64,000 nt of DNA, from contig PTFA01000337.1 of the NCBI GenBank assembly GCA_003342895.1, positions 806,001 through 870,000 of the forward strand. The letters run 5' to 3'. Shown here piece after piece: positions 37,508 to 51,499 of this stretch (its first letter is position 1; the number at the start of each line of letters is the position of its first letter). Source of the stretch: Casuarius casuarius (Eukaryota > Chordata > Aves > Casuariiformes > Casuariidae). Position numbers and translations under genes: made by a program. The notes under the pieces are model-generated. The model ran no database searches. It had not been told where the DNA came from and saw only the letters and a program-made list of their open reading frames with translations.

Positions 37508-40500
37508 CATACTAACATACTAATCAATCAGTCACTTCCATAGGTGCTATTCACCGTATAGCTATTCATCTATAAGAAGTCAATTGCTTCAGAAACCAGC
37601 TTTTTACTTTCTACCTACTCATTGTGTTTTCTCATATAAGAATGACAACAGACTTCAGACAGAATATTCAGGAAAATGTGAAAGCAATAAACATCATTTC
37701 TCTTTTTTATAGATGAAGAAATTGATACAGGAATTAAATAATTCCCCAAGCAATAGAGTGAAACATCTTCGAATCAAAATTGTTCTGATTCTCTTCAAGA
37801 GAAATAACTTTTCTAGAAAATCTAGTGTTCTCATCCTTCATAAATATACACAAAAACAGGGCCAACTATTTGACTCTCCTTCATATAGGCATCATGTAGC
37901 AACAATGCTGGCAACTCATTTTATCTCTGTGTCTTTGTACTGACTTGAAATATCAACCATCCAAATAAAGAAGTTCAAATGGGCTCTGCCATCCTTGGCC
38001 TGAAACAAAAACAAAAATAGGAATAAAGGAAAAGGTGCCTTAGGAGCTCTCCCAGGTGGTTCTTCCCCTGTGAAGAACCAACACAACTATAGTTGCTAAT
38101 ATTGGTGCACAAAGACCATTGTCTAGGAGACAGTGATTCAGGTTGCTTTAAGCAAAGCACCATGTGTACTGTATGTTAATGGTAAATACAAATCATAAAA
38201 GAAGGGGCTTTTGCTTTATGCCAGGCACCAAGGAACTTCTCCCTGACCAGAAAGAATTGACTGCATTTTTTTCTCTAAAATATTTTCTGTAATTCAAGCT
38301 ATAATTATTTTAGGGAGGTGTTAACTCTGTGCTATAAAAGAGTTCCTAATAACACATTACTCTTCTCGCACTTTAATCCATGGGATGAGGACATACCCCT
38401 TTATGGCACCCTGTTCTCTTTTATGTTTCCTCTGTGCACAGAAGGTGGCTAGGACCTGTGGTGGCTAGGGAAAAATAGTACACAATCCTGTAATTAAAAT
38501 CAATTCCATAATTCTTCTCCTTCTTCTTGCCATAATACAACTGCACCGGTAATTTCAGGTACAATCAGTTAAAGGTATTCTGGCAGTGATGTGCACTGGG
38601 CCTCAGCATATCAGGATTTCTGAAATGTCTACCACAATTTTCACAAGAAATGCAAGTGGTCAAATAGAAATGGGAATTCTCATAAGACTATGTTTGACCA
38701 GAGAATAGATGGTATTTTATATTACAGGAGAAAAAAATGTTGTCTATAAGATGCTCCCTTTCCAAAAAGCAGGGATCTGCTTCAAGCAGAAGGGCAAAAA
38801 CATTAATCATTATGAAAAATATTAGGCAACAGAAATGCAGCGGTTGCTGTTAGCCTCTTTCGCAACAAAGAAAATGACTGCAGACAGCTCTGTCTCAGTG
38901 AGGCAGTTCTGCCTAGAGCCTCCCAGATCCTCTGTCCCTGGGTTCCTTCTGCCGTAGAATTGAACAAATGGCTTAATCATTCCAATCATGAGCCTCCATT
39001 TCATCACAAATAACCGGAAATAATTTTCATATGATAGAATAGTCATTTGCCAGGGTCTTTCTCTGGAAAAGATCCATTCAAAGTATGCTTCCAAAGGAAA
39101 ATTTAAAATAAGATGATGGTACAAATCCACATATCCAGCATTTGAGGTGCAGTAGCTACATTTTTCAACTATTGCTTTTGTTCTTTATAGGAAACTGCAG
39201 ATTTTTTTATCTTTCCTGTTATTTAAATGTTCTTGTTATACCATCAACATTTGTAAGGATAATATATATTTTACAACTTTAAGTACTCCCTCAACATAAG
39301 GCTCAGGCTGACTTCTCTTCCCAGCTTCTTGTCTTAAAGTTTCTGCTTCCCTTGAGCTCCTCGCAGGCTCCAGATTCTGAATATCTGTTTTCTTCCCCCT
39401 TCCTCTCTTCACATGATAGACTCTTAGCTATCCCTGCTTCTTATGACAACCAGTATCAGGAGAGGAGAGGTAATTCTGGAAAGAGGTGGAATTTAGCACA
39501 GAATAGACCTTCAAGCAAAAAATAGTGGTGGCATTAGTGTTTGAAGAGGCACATTTTAGCAAAGCAATAAAACTTATCCCTGCCAGATTAATTCATAAAG
39601 GTCTTTTGCGAGAGAAAGTGGTCTAATTTTTTAGAAGAAATAGAGAAAATTAATACTGGAGAGTGTTTACATTGGGAAATATAGTAGAAAGTAAAAAATT
39701 ATACAGGGAAAGGCAGTCAAAAATCCATAGGGATGTTCCTCTGGATGAACTCATTAGCTGGGGAAATAATTAGAATTCAGTATGTTTAATTTTCTGCTCC
39801 TCTCCCTTACGTTATGATCCCAGAACATGGAAGAATACATAAAAGCAAGTGACCTTGCAGGGCTTTGCACAAGTGACTATTGCAGGATCAAGGTCCCCCT
39901 AGTATAGAAAATTAGAACTATTTTTTGTGAACTTTAGCTGCTTCTAAGACTAAGGCCAACTCTTTGCAGCAGCTGACATTGGTGTAAATGTCTAGGCTAT
40001 GTAAGGCTTTAATTTTGTCAGTGGAAACTGAACTGAGCTTTGGGGACTTGATTTGAATAGTCAAAAATATGTTATGTTCCTTCCATTCATGCCTGAGTTT
40101 TCCCAAACTTCCATCCAGGGACATTAATTTGTGTTAATTGATATAGTTTTCTCCTCTTCAGGATTCACTCATTGTGAATCTCCTTGCCAATCAAAAAGAT
40201 CATATTAGACCTTAATGGAAACTTTACTGAGAATAACCAGCCATTCCTGCAGTTAATATCAATAACATTTTCCTATCACACAGGCTTCACTATGATGAAC
40301 TCAAAAGCTACAGAAGAATCCCCAGGAACATCAACTTCAAGAGGGATTACACAAGTTCAGAGGGCAAAAAAAGAAGTGNATTTGTAATATATAAAACATG
40401 TTACTGAAACGACATCAAAGGCAAGCCAAAACGCAAGAGATGATTTGTAAACGTGGCCAAATTTATATAAAGAAATAGAGCCACTGAAACTGTTCAAGTG

Positions 40501-43500
40501 ACTGAGTAATACTATCTAAAATTGAAGTTCAAATAGAAGCTCAAAGAGAAGTTTGAGAGCTGGTAGGATTTCATAGCTTTCCATGTTGGATTTTTCCCCC
40601 TTTTCTGTATTTTTTAATGCTGTGCTCTGGAGACAGAATACACTTTGCTCCCTTTCTAGCAAGTTGTCTGCTGTGAAATGGTTATTGCAAGAACACTGCT
40701 ACCTTCCAGGAAAGTTTTTAAAGAACCCACGATATGTGTGCATCCTCTGATTAAATGCTATTGACATGGATACTAGTGTGGGGCTGAGAGCCAGTTTTAT
40801 AATGCCTGCCTGCACTGCACGGGTTCAGGGTCCTGATCTGTATCCTCAGTGTGTGATATCAAAAACTTTGGTCCAGTTCTGGCTTGGGATGAATAACAAC
40901 AGAAGAAATTTTGCCCTGTCTGAAGATATCTTCTCCCTTTTCCTAAAGCTCATGGTGTGTCAGTCTACCTCATCAGGAGATGACTGCCATTATAAAGATT
41001 ATAAAGATGGTCCTCGATCACAGTCCCACATTTATTATCCTGCTCTTTTGTATTTCCTCCTGGAGTAAAGCCTTTGGTCATTTAGCTACATTGGACCACC
41101 TTACTAGATATAACATCTGCAGCATGACCATACCACCTTATAGATGTGGTTGGCCTGCCTAATCTAAATTATTAAGTTATTCAGCCAAAAATCATACCCT
41201 TTCCCTGAAATACAAATGCCATCACTAAAAAAATCTCTGCTGTTTTTTCCCATTTGAATTCTCCCAGGTCTTAGGCCAGGAACGTAAGAATGACATAACA
41301 TCTTCCTGGATTTGCAGCCCAAAGGAAACTGAAATGCATCTTGGAGGCACCTAAAACATAATGCTTTGGTGAGCACAAGTATCTTCAAAATGTTCTACTT
41401 TTTCCAGAAACTAGAGGGCAAGTTCACAAGATCGTATGTAACTCATCATTTCTACTCAACTCTATAGAGAAACTAAGAGATCATCGTCAAAGAATACAAG
41501 CCTGTAAAAGAACAAAATATTGTGTTCAACCACTGACCCATAGCCCTTCCAAAAAGCATGCAAAAAAACTGTAAAAAAGCAAAAGAGAGTTGAAGCAAGA
41601 CAGTCTGACTTACTTATTTAGCTACTAAAGCTAGAATGATTTGGAAGGCTTTTGCTATTTTTTGGCCTTGACCCATATAGATACTCGACTCAAAAAATGC
41701 TTCATATAACAGCATGACAACATCAGGTGCTCCAAACTAATGATCTGACAACAATAGGCAGGGATTTTTGTCTTTCAAGTTGTACATCCAGACATAAAAA
41801 TTCAACTCNAGAGGTGATTGAGGGTGTACAGGCAGACGAGTCTTCTTAGAACAGCTGTTACAGCAGGAGAAAAGAGTTTGAACTCTCCACCCCTGATTAG
41901 TTTGCAAGGTGAGAAAGGAGGAGCATGTGAAACAGGGAGCATGAGAGAAGAGCAGAGGACTAGATGAGGTCACAAAAAGCTGCCAGATCTCTGCTCTTAC
42001 TGCTGGAAAATTTTGCAGCTGCTAGAAGCAAAGAAAATAACTAATCGGCTGTCTACTTCCTTCACAACTCCCAGAGCAGCCTGTAGGGCTGCCATCTGTG
42101 CTAAGAAGATGTGGCTTGAGCACCCTCTCATTAACCATCAAAATGGTGTGAAGCAGAACTGGCTGAAAATCTTCCACTAGAACACTTTTCTCTTAGAAAA
42201 TCTTGATCTGGCAATATTCTATATTTCAAAGGACCATGAATATTTGTCAAAAAAAATTGAAGTGAATTAGAGGAATGCGCCACCAGTGCTGACTCTCTGT
42301 TTTCTTGTCAGGCTCTTGGAGATGGGCATCACAGTGAAGCAAGTGCTCAATGGGCTCTACAGCTCTTTAACTTCACTCATCTGTGTGATGAGCAACTCTC
42401 AGTGAAGTATATGGAACTGTACTGTTAATGCAATTAGTCAAATGCAAGTCATCAAAGCAACTCTAATAGAGAGGAACCCAGTCTTATCTCCAGTGCCTGA
42501 CAAATAGGAGATACTGCTATCAACAAGAACAACATGGTGAGTACAGACTGTCTAAAGCAAAGAGTACGTGCAGAAGTGCTCACTTCACTACAGGTAAAGT
42601 TACAGAAGAAAAACTAAATAACATGGTTAAATAGAAAAACACCATAAAAATAGAATAAAATAAAAACACTTGGGATTTGCAAGGCTTCTTATTGCTTGCT
42701 CTTTCAGAAGATTTGTATTGATATGTAAAATCTTCTGAAATGCTCTGGTTTGTGATGCTCTTGCTTGTTGATGTCAGTAGCCTTGAATGAAGGTCACTAA
42801 AGTCTTCTCTGAAGTTTGTTACTGAACTGGTTATACNTAAGACTTCATACAGCTGGAGTATGTACTGAACTGGCACTTGTATTCACCATATGAAACAAAG
42901 TCAACCCTTACTTCCACTTGGCAATCTTCTTGGGAGTGGGAGCTTTTAAATCTGAATAGCCATAGGGCCAGGTTAAGAAGAGAAGAAGAAGAAGAGAAAA
43001 AATAAAAGATTTAGAAGTACAGTGGAGACTCTCCAAAAGTACAGCCAGCTGAAGATGGCCATAGATACTGAAGCTGCACTGGACCCTCAAGGCTGGAGAA
43101 TCTAGTATGGGAATCTGAAAGTGGGGAAGCATAAAGGTGAGTATGGGTGATCAGCTGGATAGAGGAGCCCCATAACATACCTTGTTGTAGGCCTCTTGAT
43201 AAGCATATACCAAGCCACTGAGACGCTTTGATCATCTAATAAGAATGTTTGGGAATTAAAGTTTTTTTTTGTTCTCAAGAGTGACAATGCTTCTCAAATG
43301 GTGTAAGAATACAAGGAGATGGGAAGTAGCTAACAGAAAATTCTTGATACTAAAGACTAAACTTTGCATTTTGATATAGGATATGCCAATAGCCAAAGAG
43401 GTCTGAGGGTTGATTGTGGCCCATTGGTCCCTTGGAATTTTGGGAGATATTTTAAAGGTCACATCCATACATTAACAGAGAGCAGAAAAGAAGAACATAA

Positions 43501-44020
43501 CATAACAGAAACAAAAATACTGCATGGTTGGAAACAGAGTGACATATCCAGGGGTAAAACTAAGTTTACTGATAGCTAACACTCTTCAAAGCATCATAAA
43601 CCACAGCAGGAAAAAGAGTCATCACATGCAAATGAAATACTGACAAGTTAGCATAGGCTGTCATGCAAGAGAGTGAACAAAGCTGGATGTGGGAGGACCC
43701 TTCAACTCACCTCAGAGTCAGTATAAAACAGTTAAACCAAGAGCTTATTCACAGAAACTGCACATACAGTAGAAACATGCCAGTCCTGAATCTGCCAGCC
43801 TTTGGAAATAAAGCATCATGCAGACTTTTTTTTACAACTTTTTCCATGCTCAGAGTAAAATTTATTGAGGACAATGTCACAAATGTCTTGATGAAGCTGA
43901 ATGTTGTCAATTTAATACATATGCAGGTAGTATAAGGAAGTAAGATAAACTATAAAGTGCAGTCTGGTAAAACTTTGATATTTCCTATGGGCATGTGTGC
44001 ATTCAGGCTTCATACTGAGA

Positions 44021-44076
44021 TAAAAAATTTTAAAATATTTTTTATTTAAAATATTTAAATATTTAAAAATATTTTA
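44021..44076. repeat. AT-rich stretch of repeated AAATATTT motifs
   Basis: Several overlapping AAAATATTT and ATTTAAAT palindromes occur within about 55 bp of almost pure A and T. Confidence 0.75.
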
Positions 44077-46995
44077 GTAGTTCTAGTTTTGAACCTTAAA
44101 TCTGGTGCCATCCAAATAAATGAGTGGAGTATTGCATGTGTAGCATATATCAGTTTCAAAGAGCAAAGTCAGCTAATATTTGCAGTGGACAAGAATTAAT
44201 ATCCAGCCCTTTGTCAGTAACGCAATGTGATTGTTAAACAGATGAGTAGAAGTGCAGAACTAGCCTTCTGATCATCAAGGTCTAAAGAAAGCTCTAAAGA
44301 AAAGCTGATTATAACAACACTTTGAAGCAATCCTTGGAAGTTTGCAGGGGAAGCACCATGCATGGATTACAGCATGATGAATGGATGTATATAGTCTTCA
44401 GTGACAGACTCAGAGTTTTACCCGGATATAAAAGAAAGGATCTTACCTAAAACAAATTTGTCCATTCTGTGTATTAACAGAGTTGAAAGTGAAATTTGGA
44501 TTTCTCTGACTTGTAGAGAGTTTAATAGATTATTGGGACAGCACCAATTCATTGTTGCATTTGCAGATGTTCAGACTTGACTAACTAATAAAAATGTTTG
44601 TTATTTTAGATGAGAAAGAACAATACTGAGAAAATGGATTTCATAAGGAGCGATTTGAACATTTCAAGGCAAATTAGAAACATAATAATCTGTTTCCATT
44701 TTTGTACAAGATCAGAAGAGCTGGAGCACAACAGTGGAAATTGTGGATATTTAATGTGCCAGTGCCATACCAGTTGAAGACCTGAAAGTAGTAGTATAAG
44801 TTCAAAATGAACATGATCAGCTGCTGAAGAAAGTTATGGCATTACTAAAGAAAAAAAAAAATCGGAGTCAGTCCAGATTCAATCTGATTCATGGTAAAAT
44901 AAAAATACACGGGATATATACTTATTCCAGGGATTCAAGGCAGATGACAGAAAGCTGAAGTCTTTCTTAGTCATCATGTAACCTCCACAGGACAAGANGC
45001 ATTACAGAAGGTTCAGGGTACAATTACATTTTGTGCTCCTTCTCATTCCGTGCGGCTACTACCTTATCTACATACTGCTATTTATTCCTCCCAAGGCTTT
45101 CAGCTCCTTAACTCTATCTTGTCCAATCCCTCGCTGTCTGCCCCTACAGTGCACAGTATGTGTTTTGTGAAATATCATTGACTGATCCATGGAGACAACT
45201 GCTACAGAAGAACATGACTTGGCAATGCTCATTACATGACACTGAAGCACTACTCCATGAGGTGTCAGTGCTTAGACTCTCTGACACCAACATGCCAGTC
45301 ACCATTCAAGTGTATGTATATAAAGAAGATTTCAGGGCTTGTCTATAAGGCAGAAGTCATCTCATATGCAAGACAATTTCTGAATGAATTATGCCCAGAC
45401 TGAGAAGAACTACTTGCTACATTCTCTATCACAAAAGGTGTGCAAATGGAGTACAGGCTATAGCAGAAAGCTATATAGCTATGTAAAGCTACCTATTGTA
45501 TCACAAGCTATGCAGAGCAATAGCCTGTGGAAAATCTCATGTAAGCTGCATCACTTTAGGTGCAAAATTATTATCTGAGTATCCCATTTGTAAAGTTATG
45601 TTAATACTAATACAGAAATGTGAATTTCAGATGCTACTTAGAACTATAGTGAAGAATACCTCAAAACCAGAGGATGAAACTCTACCTCTCATGTGAGGTA
45701 AGCCTGCATCTCATCTAGCTTTNTGACACATAGAAAGATAGATAATGAAATTTCAGCTTCACATAAANTTTTTTTCCAGAGTTGCTTTCACAGAACATGA
45801 TGGCAGTAATAGTAGACACATGAAGAAGCCCTGCCACCNCTTTTAAAATGTGCCAGCTGGAGCCATTAAAAAATGACCATAATGATGCTACTCCCCTTTG
45901 TAAAGAGATTTAGGATGTGCTAATGACAAGTGTATTACGTTTAGGTATAGTACAAATGACTGGAAATTTATTATCCATGACAGGAAATTAATTATTTTTA
46001 ATGAGCAAATCAGTCCTTTTTTTGGATCCGCATCTTTCCTGTTCAGCTAGTTTACAAGAACTATGACCTTTCATTGTAACTCTTGGAGAATATAAACTTG
46101 GGATTAGTTGGCAAAGACCTGAAGTAGCAAAAGTTAAGACACAGAGCTACTAAGAATAAAAGGAAATACAAAAGTCAGATTGATTAGGAGAGCCGAAACA
46201 GGTGTAGAACAAAAGGTAGAGCCAGAAAAAAACTGGATAAAGTCAATGTTTCCTAATTTTGTAGTGCATGAGATTGTCACAGGAATGCTGCTAAGGTCCC
46301 ATATCTTGTATGAAAAAAATATCTAGGAGATCATATGGGACTTACATTACAAATAATGTTGAAATAAGAATAAATAGGAGCTATTTAGAAATGTAATGAT
46401 AGACAGGTTTATATTTGTCCTTGTCTCTATACGGCAAAAGCTGAAACAGGGATTAGAGTTAAGCTTTGTTTCAAGTAAAAATAAAAGTTCATACTAAAAC
46501 TTTTTTTCAATACATGATGGCAGGGGAATGAATGATTAACTGGATCATGACTTAGATGTTCATGTAAACTAAATTAATCTCCTGAATGGCTCAGCCTACT
46601 GAATAGTTCACTTGATGTATCTAGCGATGAAATAGTTTTCACTCACTCACCGATTTTCTCCCAGATTTTGGTGCTCAACTGTCCACAGTTCATGCACTCC
46701 AGTTCATCCTAGGCCTGCCTTTAGAGGCAAGACAACTAGGTCATCTAGTGATGAAACTCAGGCTCAGCTGATTTTAATTAGACTAACAGTAACTTTTTGG
46801 CTATATGTATATAGTGTATTCCTTTTTGCATATACTGTTTCTGAATGCAACAGAGAGAGCAAGGAAAATATCTTTTTCACAGATTTTGTGCTGAAGATAC
46901 CGAAGTGTAAATAAATTTGTTTACTTTTGTACGGATGAAAGACCTTTTGGCAAATTAGGTCTGATATTGTACATTGGCTGTGAAGATACTCATAT

Positions 46996-47960
46996 AGAAT
47001 TAGAATCATACAATCATTGAATAATTTAGGCTGGAAGGGACCTCTGAAAGTCATCTAGTCCAATGTTCTGCTCACAGCAGGTCCAACTACATCAGGGAGC
47101 TCAAGGCCTTGTCCAGGTTAGGTTTAAATCTCCAGCAGTGGAAATTCCACGGCCTCTCTGAGCTACCTGTTCCAACTTCCCTCCTGGCCAAAAAATAAAT
47201 TCGTAATATATCATTGAAATTTTCCTGTTTGTAACTTGTGTTCATTGCCTCTCATCCTGTCATTGTACATGTCGAAGAATAGTCTGGATATGTCTTCTCT
47301 AAAACAACCCATTAGGTAGTTGAAGTAGTTGAAGTCAGCAGTACCATCTACCTTGGTCCTTCTCTTCCTAAGGCTCCAACCCAGCTCTCTCAGCCTCTCC
47401 TCTTACGTCGTGTGCTCCAGCCCTCAACCATGTTGGTAGACCTCCCCTGGACTCACACTACTGTGTGCATGTCTTTCATGTACTGCAATACTGTGTCCAA
47501 ATGTGGCCTCACAGGAGCCAAACAGAAGGAAAAAAAATCACTTCGACCTGGTGATTACACTCTTGCTAAGACAGCCTAGTAGGTGGTTGGCTTTCTTTGC
47601 CACATGGGCACACTGCTGACTCATGTTCAACTTCTTGTCTGCCAGGAGCCTAAAGCTCCTGCAAAGCTGCTTTCTAGCTATTCATCACCCATCTTGTACC
47701 TTTGCATGCAATTATCTTTTCCAAGAGCAGAGCTTTGTATTTCCCTTTGTTGAATTTCCTGATGTTTCCATCAGCCCATGTCTCCAGCCTGTCAAGGTCC
47801 CTCTGAGTAGCAGCCCTGTTCGCTGGTATATGAATGACCCACTGAATTTGTTATTACCCTTGAATTTGCTGAAGATGTATTATGCCCCATTCTGCAGTCT
47901 GCTAATAAAGACACAGAACAGTATTGGCCCCTGTATTGGCCACCCAATTATGTGTGTGAA
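46996..47960 (-). mobile_element. CR1: CR1 non-LTR retrotransposon, 5'-truncated copy
   Basis: The left edge at about 46996 is the reverse complement of a CR1 3' end (ATTCTA and ATTCAATGATTGTATG-like). It is followed by the GGAAGGGACCTCTG block and the antisense of the TGGACTAGATGAC-type motif. Further right, the antisense of the ORF2 C-terminal region can be followed through the 'CTCAGCCTCTCCTC' and 'CAGCCTGTCAAGGTCCCTCT' segments. It continues to about 47950, where the antisense of the reverse transcriptase motif C neighbourhood begins. Many indels break the frame, and no ORF2 frame of useful length remains on the minus strand. It differs from the copy at 11.4 kb, so it probably belongs to another CR1 subfamily. 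Confidence 0.9.
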
Positions 47961-50399
47961 TAAGGCATTTTGCCTTTCTTTGGAGTCACGTGAGCCCAGA
48001 CCACTTACAGTAGCAGTGCCAGAATTAACACAGAGAAACTGGAAAGCAAAACTAATGCCTTACAGAACAGTTCATTAGCATCCATACACAAATCACATAA
48101 GGAACACCAGCTTATGAAGACCTTTGCAGCATTTGAGATGCTGGATACCTCCCTTGGTACATTTAGCTGGCTAAACACACACACCTGAACAGAATTCAGA
48201 GCCCAGCTGAGGTATGTATAGATTTTTCTTCTCTCCATACAACCAAGTGACAATGGGAACAGTGGCTAAGTGGCATCTGCATGAAGCAGAATTCTTTGAC
48301 CCTACAAAGGCCAATAACCTTTTCGGAAAAGAGGTCTTGTATCTGGCACCTGAAGAAATGAGAACAGCTTCTGGGTGGCTGGTCATTCTATCTGTGAATC
48401 CTCAAGTGAACTGCTAAGGACTGCAAAATGAGGGGATAGTTTGAGTACTTGAAATACTATTAGAAGCCCTGTGGAGAATACGGGAAAAAAAGGTTAACCC
48501 CTGCACAGTTGACGAACACACAGGGAAAAGGATCGTATAATACTGGGAATATTCAAATTGGGATCACTTCTAGACAGATGTTCTTGCAGAAATCCACTGT
48601 AATCATTCCTGTGGTGGACTTACTTGGTGATTTGGCCTTTTGGCATGCTGCCAAACCTGTTGCCCAGTAAATAATGCAAGGAGGGACATTGCTACTATGG
48701 AGAGAGTGGCTCTGCTTTTCAGCGAGAATGGTTCTTTGATGTGATGTACTTGATAACACTCTTTGTAGAGTGCTTCAAATAAGCCCTTTTCTTTTGAATT
48801 TTTCTGTCCACTGCTAGTCTTCTAGTATTTGGGTATGGTTATGGCACCCCAAGTAAAAAGTAGCATGGCCATATGCCCATGTTCTTCATCCTTATCACTG
48901 ACAGAAGTTTTCTCCAAATTCCAAAAGTCCAGCAGAAATGTTTCCTCAGAATTTTATGATCTGTGTCTGTGGCCCTTCCTGGAGAGTGATCCTAGCCTGA
49001 GCAATGTCCCTGAGCATGAAGCCTTGCAAGCACAAGCTGGAAGTCTGCAAACAGTGTGGATGGCATGCCGCCACAGGAGAAGACACCGATGCTAGTTGTG
49101 TACAGTTCCGTCTTGTAGGTTCTGCTGGTACCTTAAATGAGGATCAAATGACCCTCACATCATTGTCACGCTACTTGTTTAACATGCCTGAGGGTTAATG
49201 GGATGTTTGGTGAGCCACAGTTTCCTTCTAGGATTATGAGGCATGGAGGCAGTTCAATGCTAGCTGGCATCAACTAGCTTGGGGGTAAAGGCATCAATCC
49301 CCGCAGGGCTCCCTGTGACAGTACTGCCACCAAGTAACATGATACAGAAGTTTTTGTTACCTACAAATGTTTGTGTATTTCTGTGCATGATAGTATATAA
49401 CAACAGCAACAAAAATCTGGAGGCACAACAGTATCTCGTAAAATCTCCTGAATGAAGAATCTTCTGATGCTGATCCATGGTGGTAAGTACCTTTAATACA
49501 GATCTCTGACGCATAAGTCTTTTCATCAGTAGATGGTCTGCATGAATATTATTGATATTTAAGAGAACAAAGAGAGAAATAGAGGGAAGATTTTTATAAA
49601 AAACAAAATACAGATATAAAAATGAAAAAAAAAAGTAAGACAGGTAATGCATGATGTTGCTACTGCTGCAAGTACCCAGGAGAACATAGCTATCTATCTG
49701 GTAACAAAATAAGTATGAAAATAACAAAATGAAATGACTGAATAAGGGGTAAAAAATATTTTTCCTGATCCCTCCATCAATTAATTCAACGGGAGACTAC
49801 CTCTTTCTGCCTCCTCTCATCCCCCTTCACTCATGAAGTAATTATTTTTTAGCCGGATCATCTCCCTGCACTGGCTCAGTGCACAGTCACCTGCATGTAA
49901 GCAGCAGCACAAATTGAGTGCTGCAAACTTAGAGTAAACATGGTAATATCAGTATTGCCAAATTTCTCTTTATAATAGCTTAGTTCATTAACTTAGCCTA
50001 TTTTGAGTACCGTCATCTGCATTTAAACAGTACTTGGCATTGTACTTGCCTTGGAATTAATATTAAATCTAAGACTTGATATGTATACTTCTATTCCAAA
50101 ATATTCCCTACTACATTGTTAATCAAGTCTACAGATACCTCAACTCTAACTCATCTCTTTATTTTCACTTAAAAAATTCTTAGGTATCTAGAATTGTGCC
50201 TTGGTACATGACTAGAGACTCCAACTTTGAAAGGGCTGGTATTTAATTAATACTCAGCTTCACTGAGATTCAAAATTCCTCCCTGTGGAGCTTGAGCTGA
50301 CAGGCATCTCAGAGCACTCTTAGTACAAAGTTAGGCTCCTCACAACATGCAGTGGCACGTGTATTTAGGAACTGTGGAGTTTGATTTAATCTTATCATT

Positions 50400-50443
50400 T
50401 ATATATACATACATACGTATACGTATACATATACGTATATGTA
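50400..50443. repeat. 44-bp perfect alternating purine-pyrimidine tract
   Basis: From 50400 to 50443 every step alternates pyrimidine and purine, built from TA, CA and CG steps (units such as ATAC and GTAT). It contains self-complementary segments such as ATACGTATACGTAT. Such tracts can adopt left-handed or cruciform forms and are mutable. Confidence 0.9.
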
Positions 50444-51473
50444 GATAATGGAAATAAAATGTCTGACACTTTTTCTGGAATCCTAAACAGCATCATCCCA
50501 TTCTCCTTTTTTCCTCTTTCCTTCTGTTGCATATAGCTATGCCTCTGCTCTGTCTCCTCTAGTGCAAACCTCATTGTCCTGTGCTCCCCCTCAGAAATTC
50601 CAGTGGCTCCCCAGTATGAAACAAAGCAGGCATGGAAGCTGCAATTTTTTCCTCATACAGAATTAAGTTACTGCTTGTCAGTTTTTCCATGGGAACTGCC
50701 TTATACAAGTTCATGGTCAAACCACCTCACACATTATTCTGTGAAGCTCCTAATTACTATAAGTTAGGCTGGATGAACAAGCAAACTCTAATATTCCTTT
50801 GAAGCTGGGTCACTGCACAGAAATAAACTCCAGACTTTGGCATATAAATGGATAAGAAAAATTAATTCATCAGGTTTGTCCATGAAAGAGAAGAAAACTC
50901 TCTTTTCTGTCAGTTTATTTAGATATTTTTAGCTACGTGCAAAGAAGCTGTGCAAGTAGGAATGTACACAGTTTGGAAGTATAAAGCAATTACTCTTGGG
51001 CTAACACGCAGGAAAGGTAGGATTTAATGAGCTGTCAGGCTAAGCTCACCATCCTGGTGTGGTACCTGAGGAGCCTTCTCTGGCCTCTCGGGCACCGATG
51101 TGGAAGGGACACCTGGCCTCAGCAGCTCCTGGGCAAAATTCCAATATCTAACATGCTGTCTTTTAAAGGTAAGAAAAGAGGTTTTTTCAAGTGTTTAGAA
51201 AAAAAGAGAAAGAATTGTAAATGCTTACTTGCAGAATACCTGTAGACTGTGGATAGAAGAACTGTATTTAGCCTTGGAAAAGGTCTTTTTCTCTCAAAGA
51301 GCTGTTTCTGTCCTCAGTGTGTTTTATCAACCACCTCTCACTGCCTTGTTGTCTTGTAGATGTTACTGCAAGGTGCTGCTTCTCCCCATACACTGCAGAG
51401 GGTGTCTCAGCACATAATACTGTGTTCCAAATTACACTGGGGGTAAGTTGGCACTGTGACTAACTCTTACAGT

Positions 51474-51499
51474 GCTAAGGATACTCGCTAAGGATACTC
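51474..51499. repeat. 13-bp perfect tandem duplication
   Basis: GCTAAGGATACTC occurs twice back to back (51474-51486 and 51487-51499). It is non-repetitive sequence, so this looks like a recent slippage or repair duplication. Confidence 0.9.

Larger units (their letters stand above)
25048..46995. other. 22-kb desert without recognisable genes or large repeats
   Basis: This is AT-rich DNA with short, motif-free open frames on all strands. The longest are 100-104 codons, for example 38822-39130 and 36927-37241 on the minus strand. There is a purine-rich stretch at about 28610-28730, a GC-richer patch at about 31580-31770, and AT-only patches near 36305-36375 and 44021-44076. A frame at 32236-32427 ends beside a GTAAGTA sequence, but no matching acceptor or domain supports an exon. 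Several homopolymers and short repeats are listed separately. The whole could be one large intron or intergenic DNA. Confidence 0.5.

Noticed and set aside
44861..44872. A-rich run considered as a retrocopy poly(A) tail
   Set aside because: The run is short, with no gene-like sequence upstream and no target duplication seen.
47623..48078. Plus-strand frame of 151 codons
   Set aside because: Most of it is antisense of the CR1 copy at 47.0-47.96 kb, running out into flanking DNA.
49260..49727. Minus-strand frame of 155 codons with hydrophobic segments
   Set aside because: The hydrophobicity comes from AT-rich, T-rich codons. No signal, domain or exon structure was recognised, so it is treated as chance.
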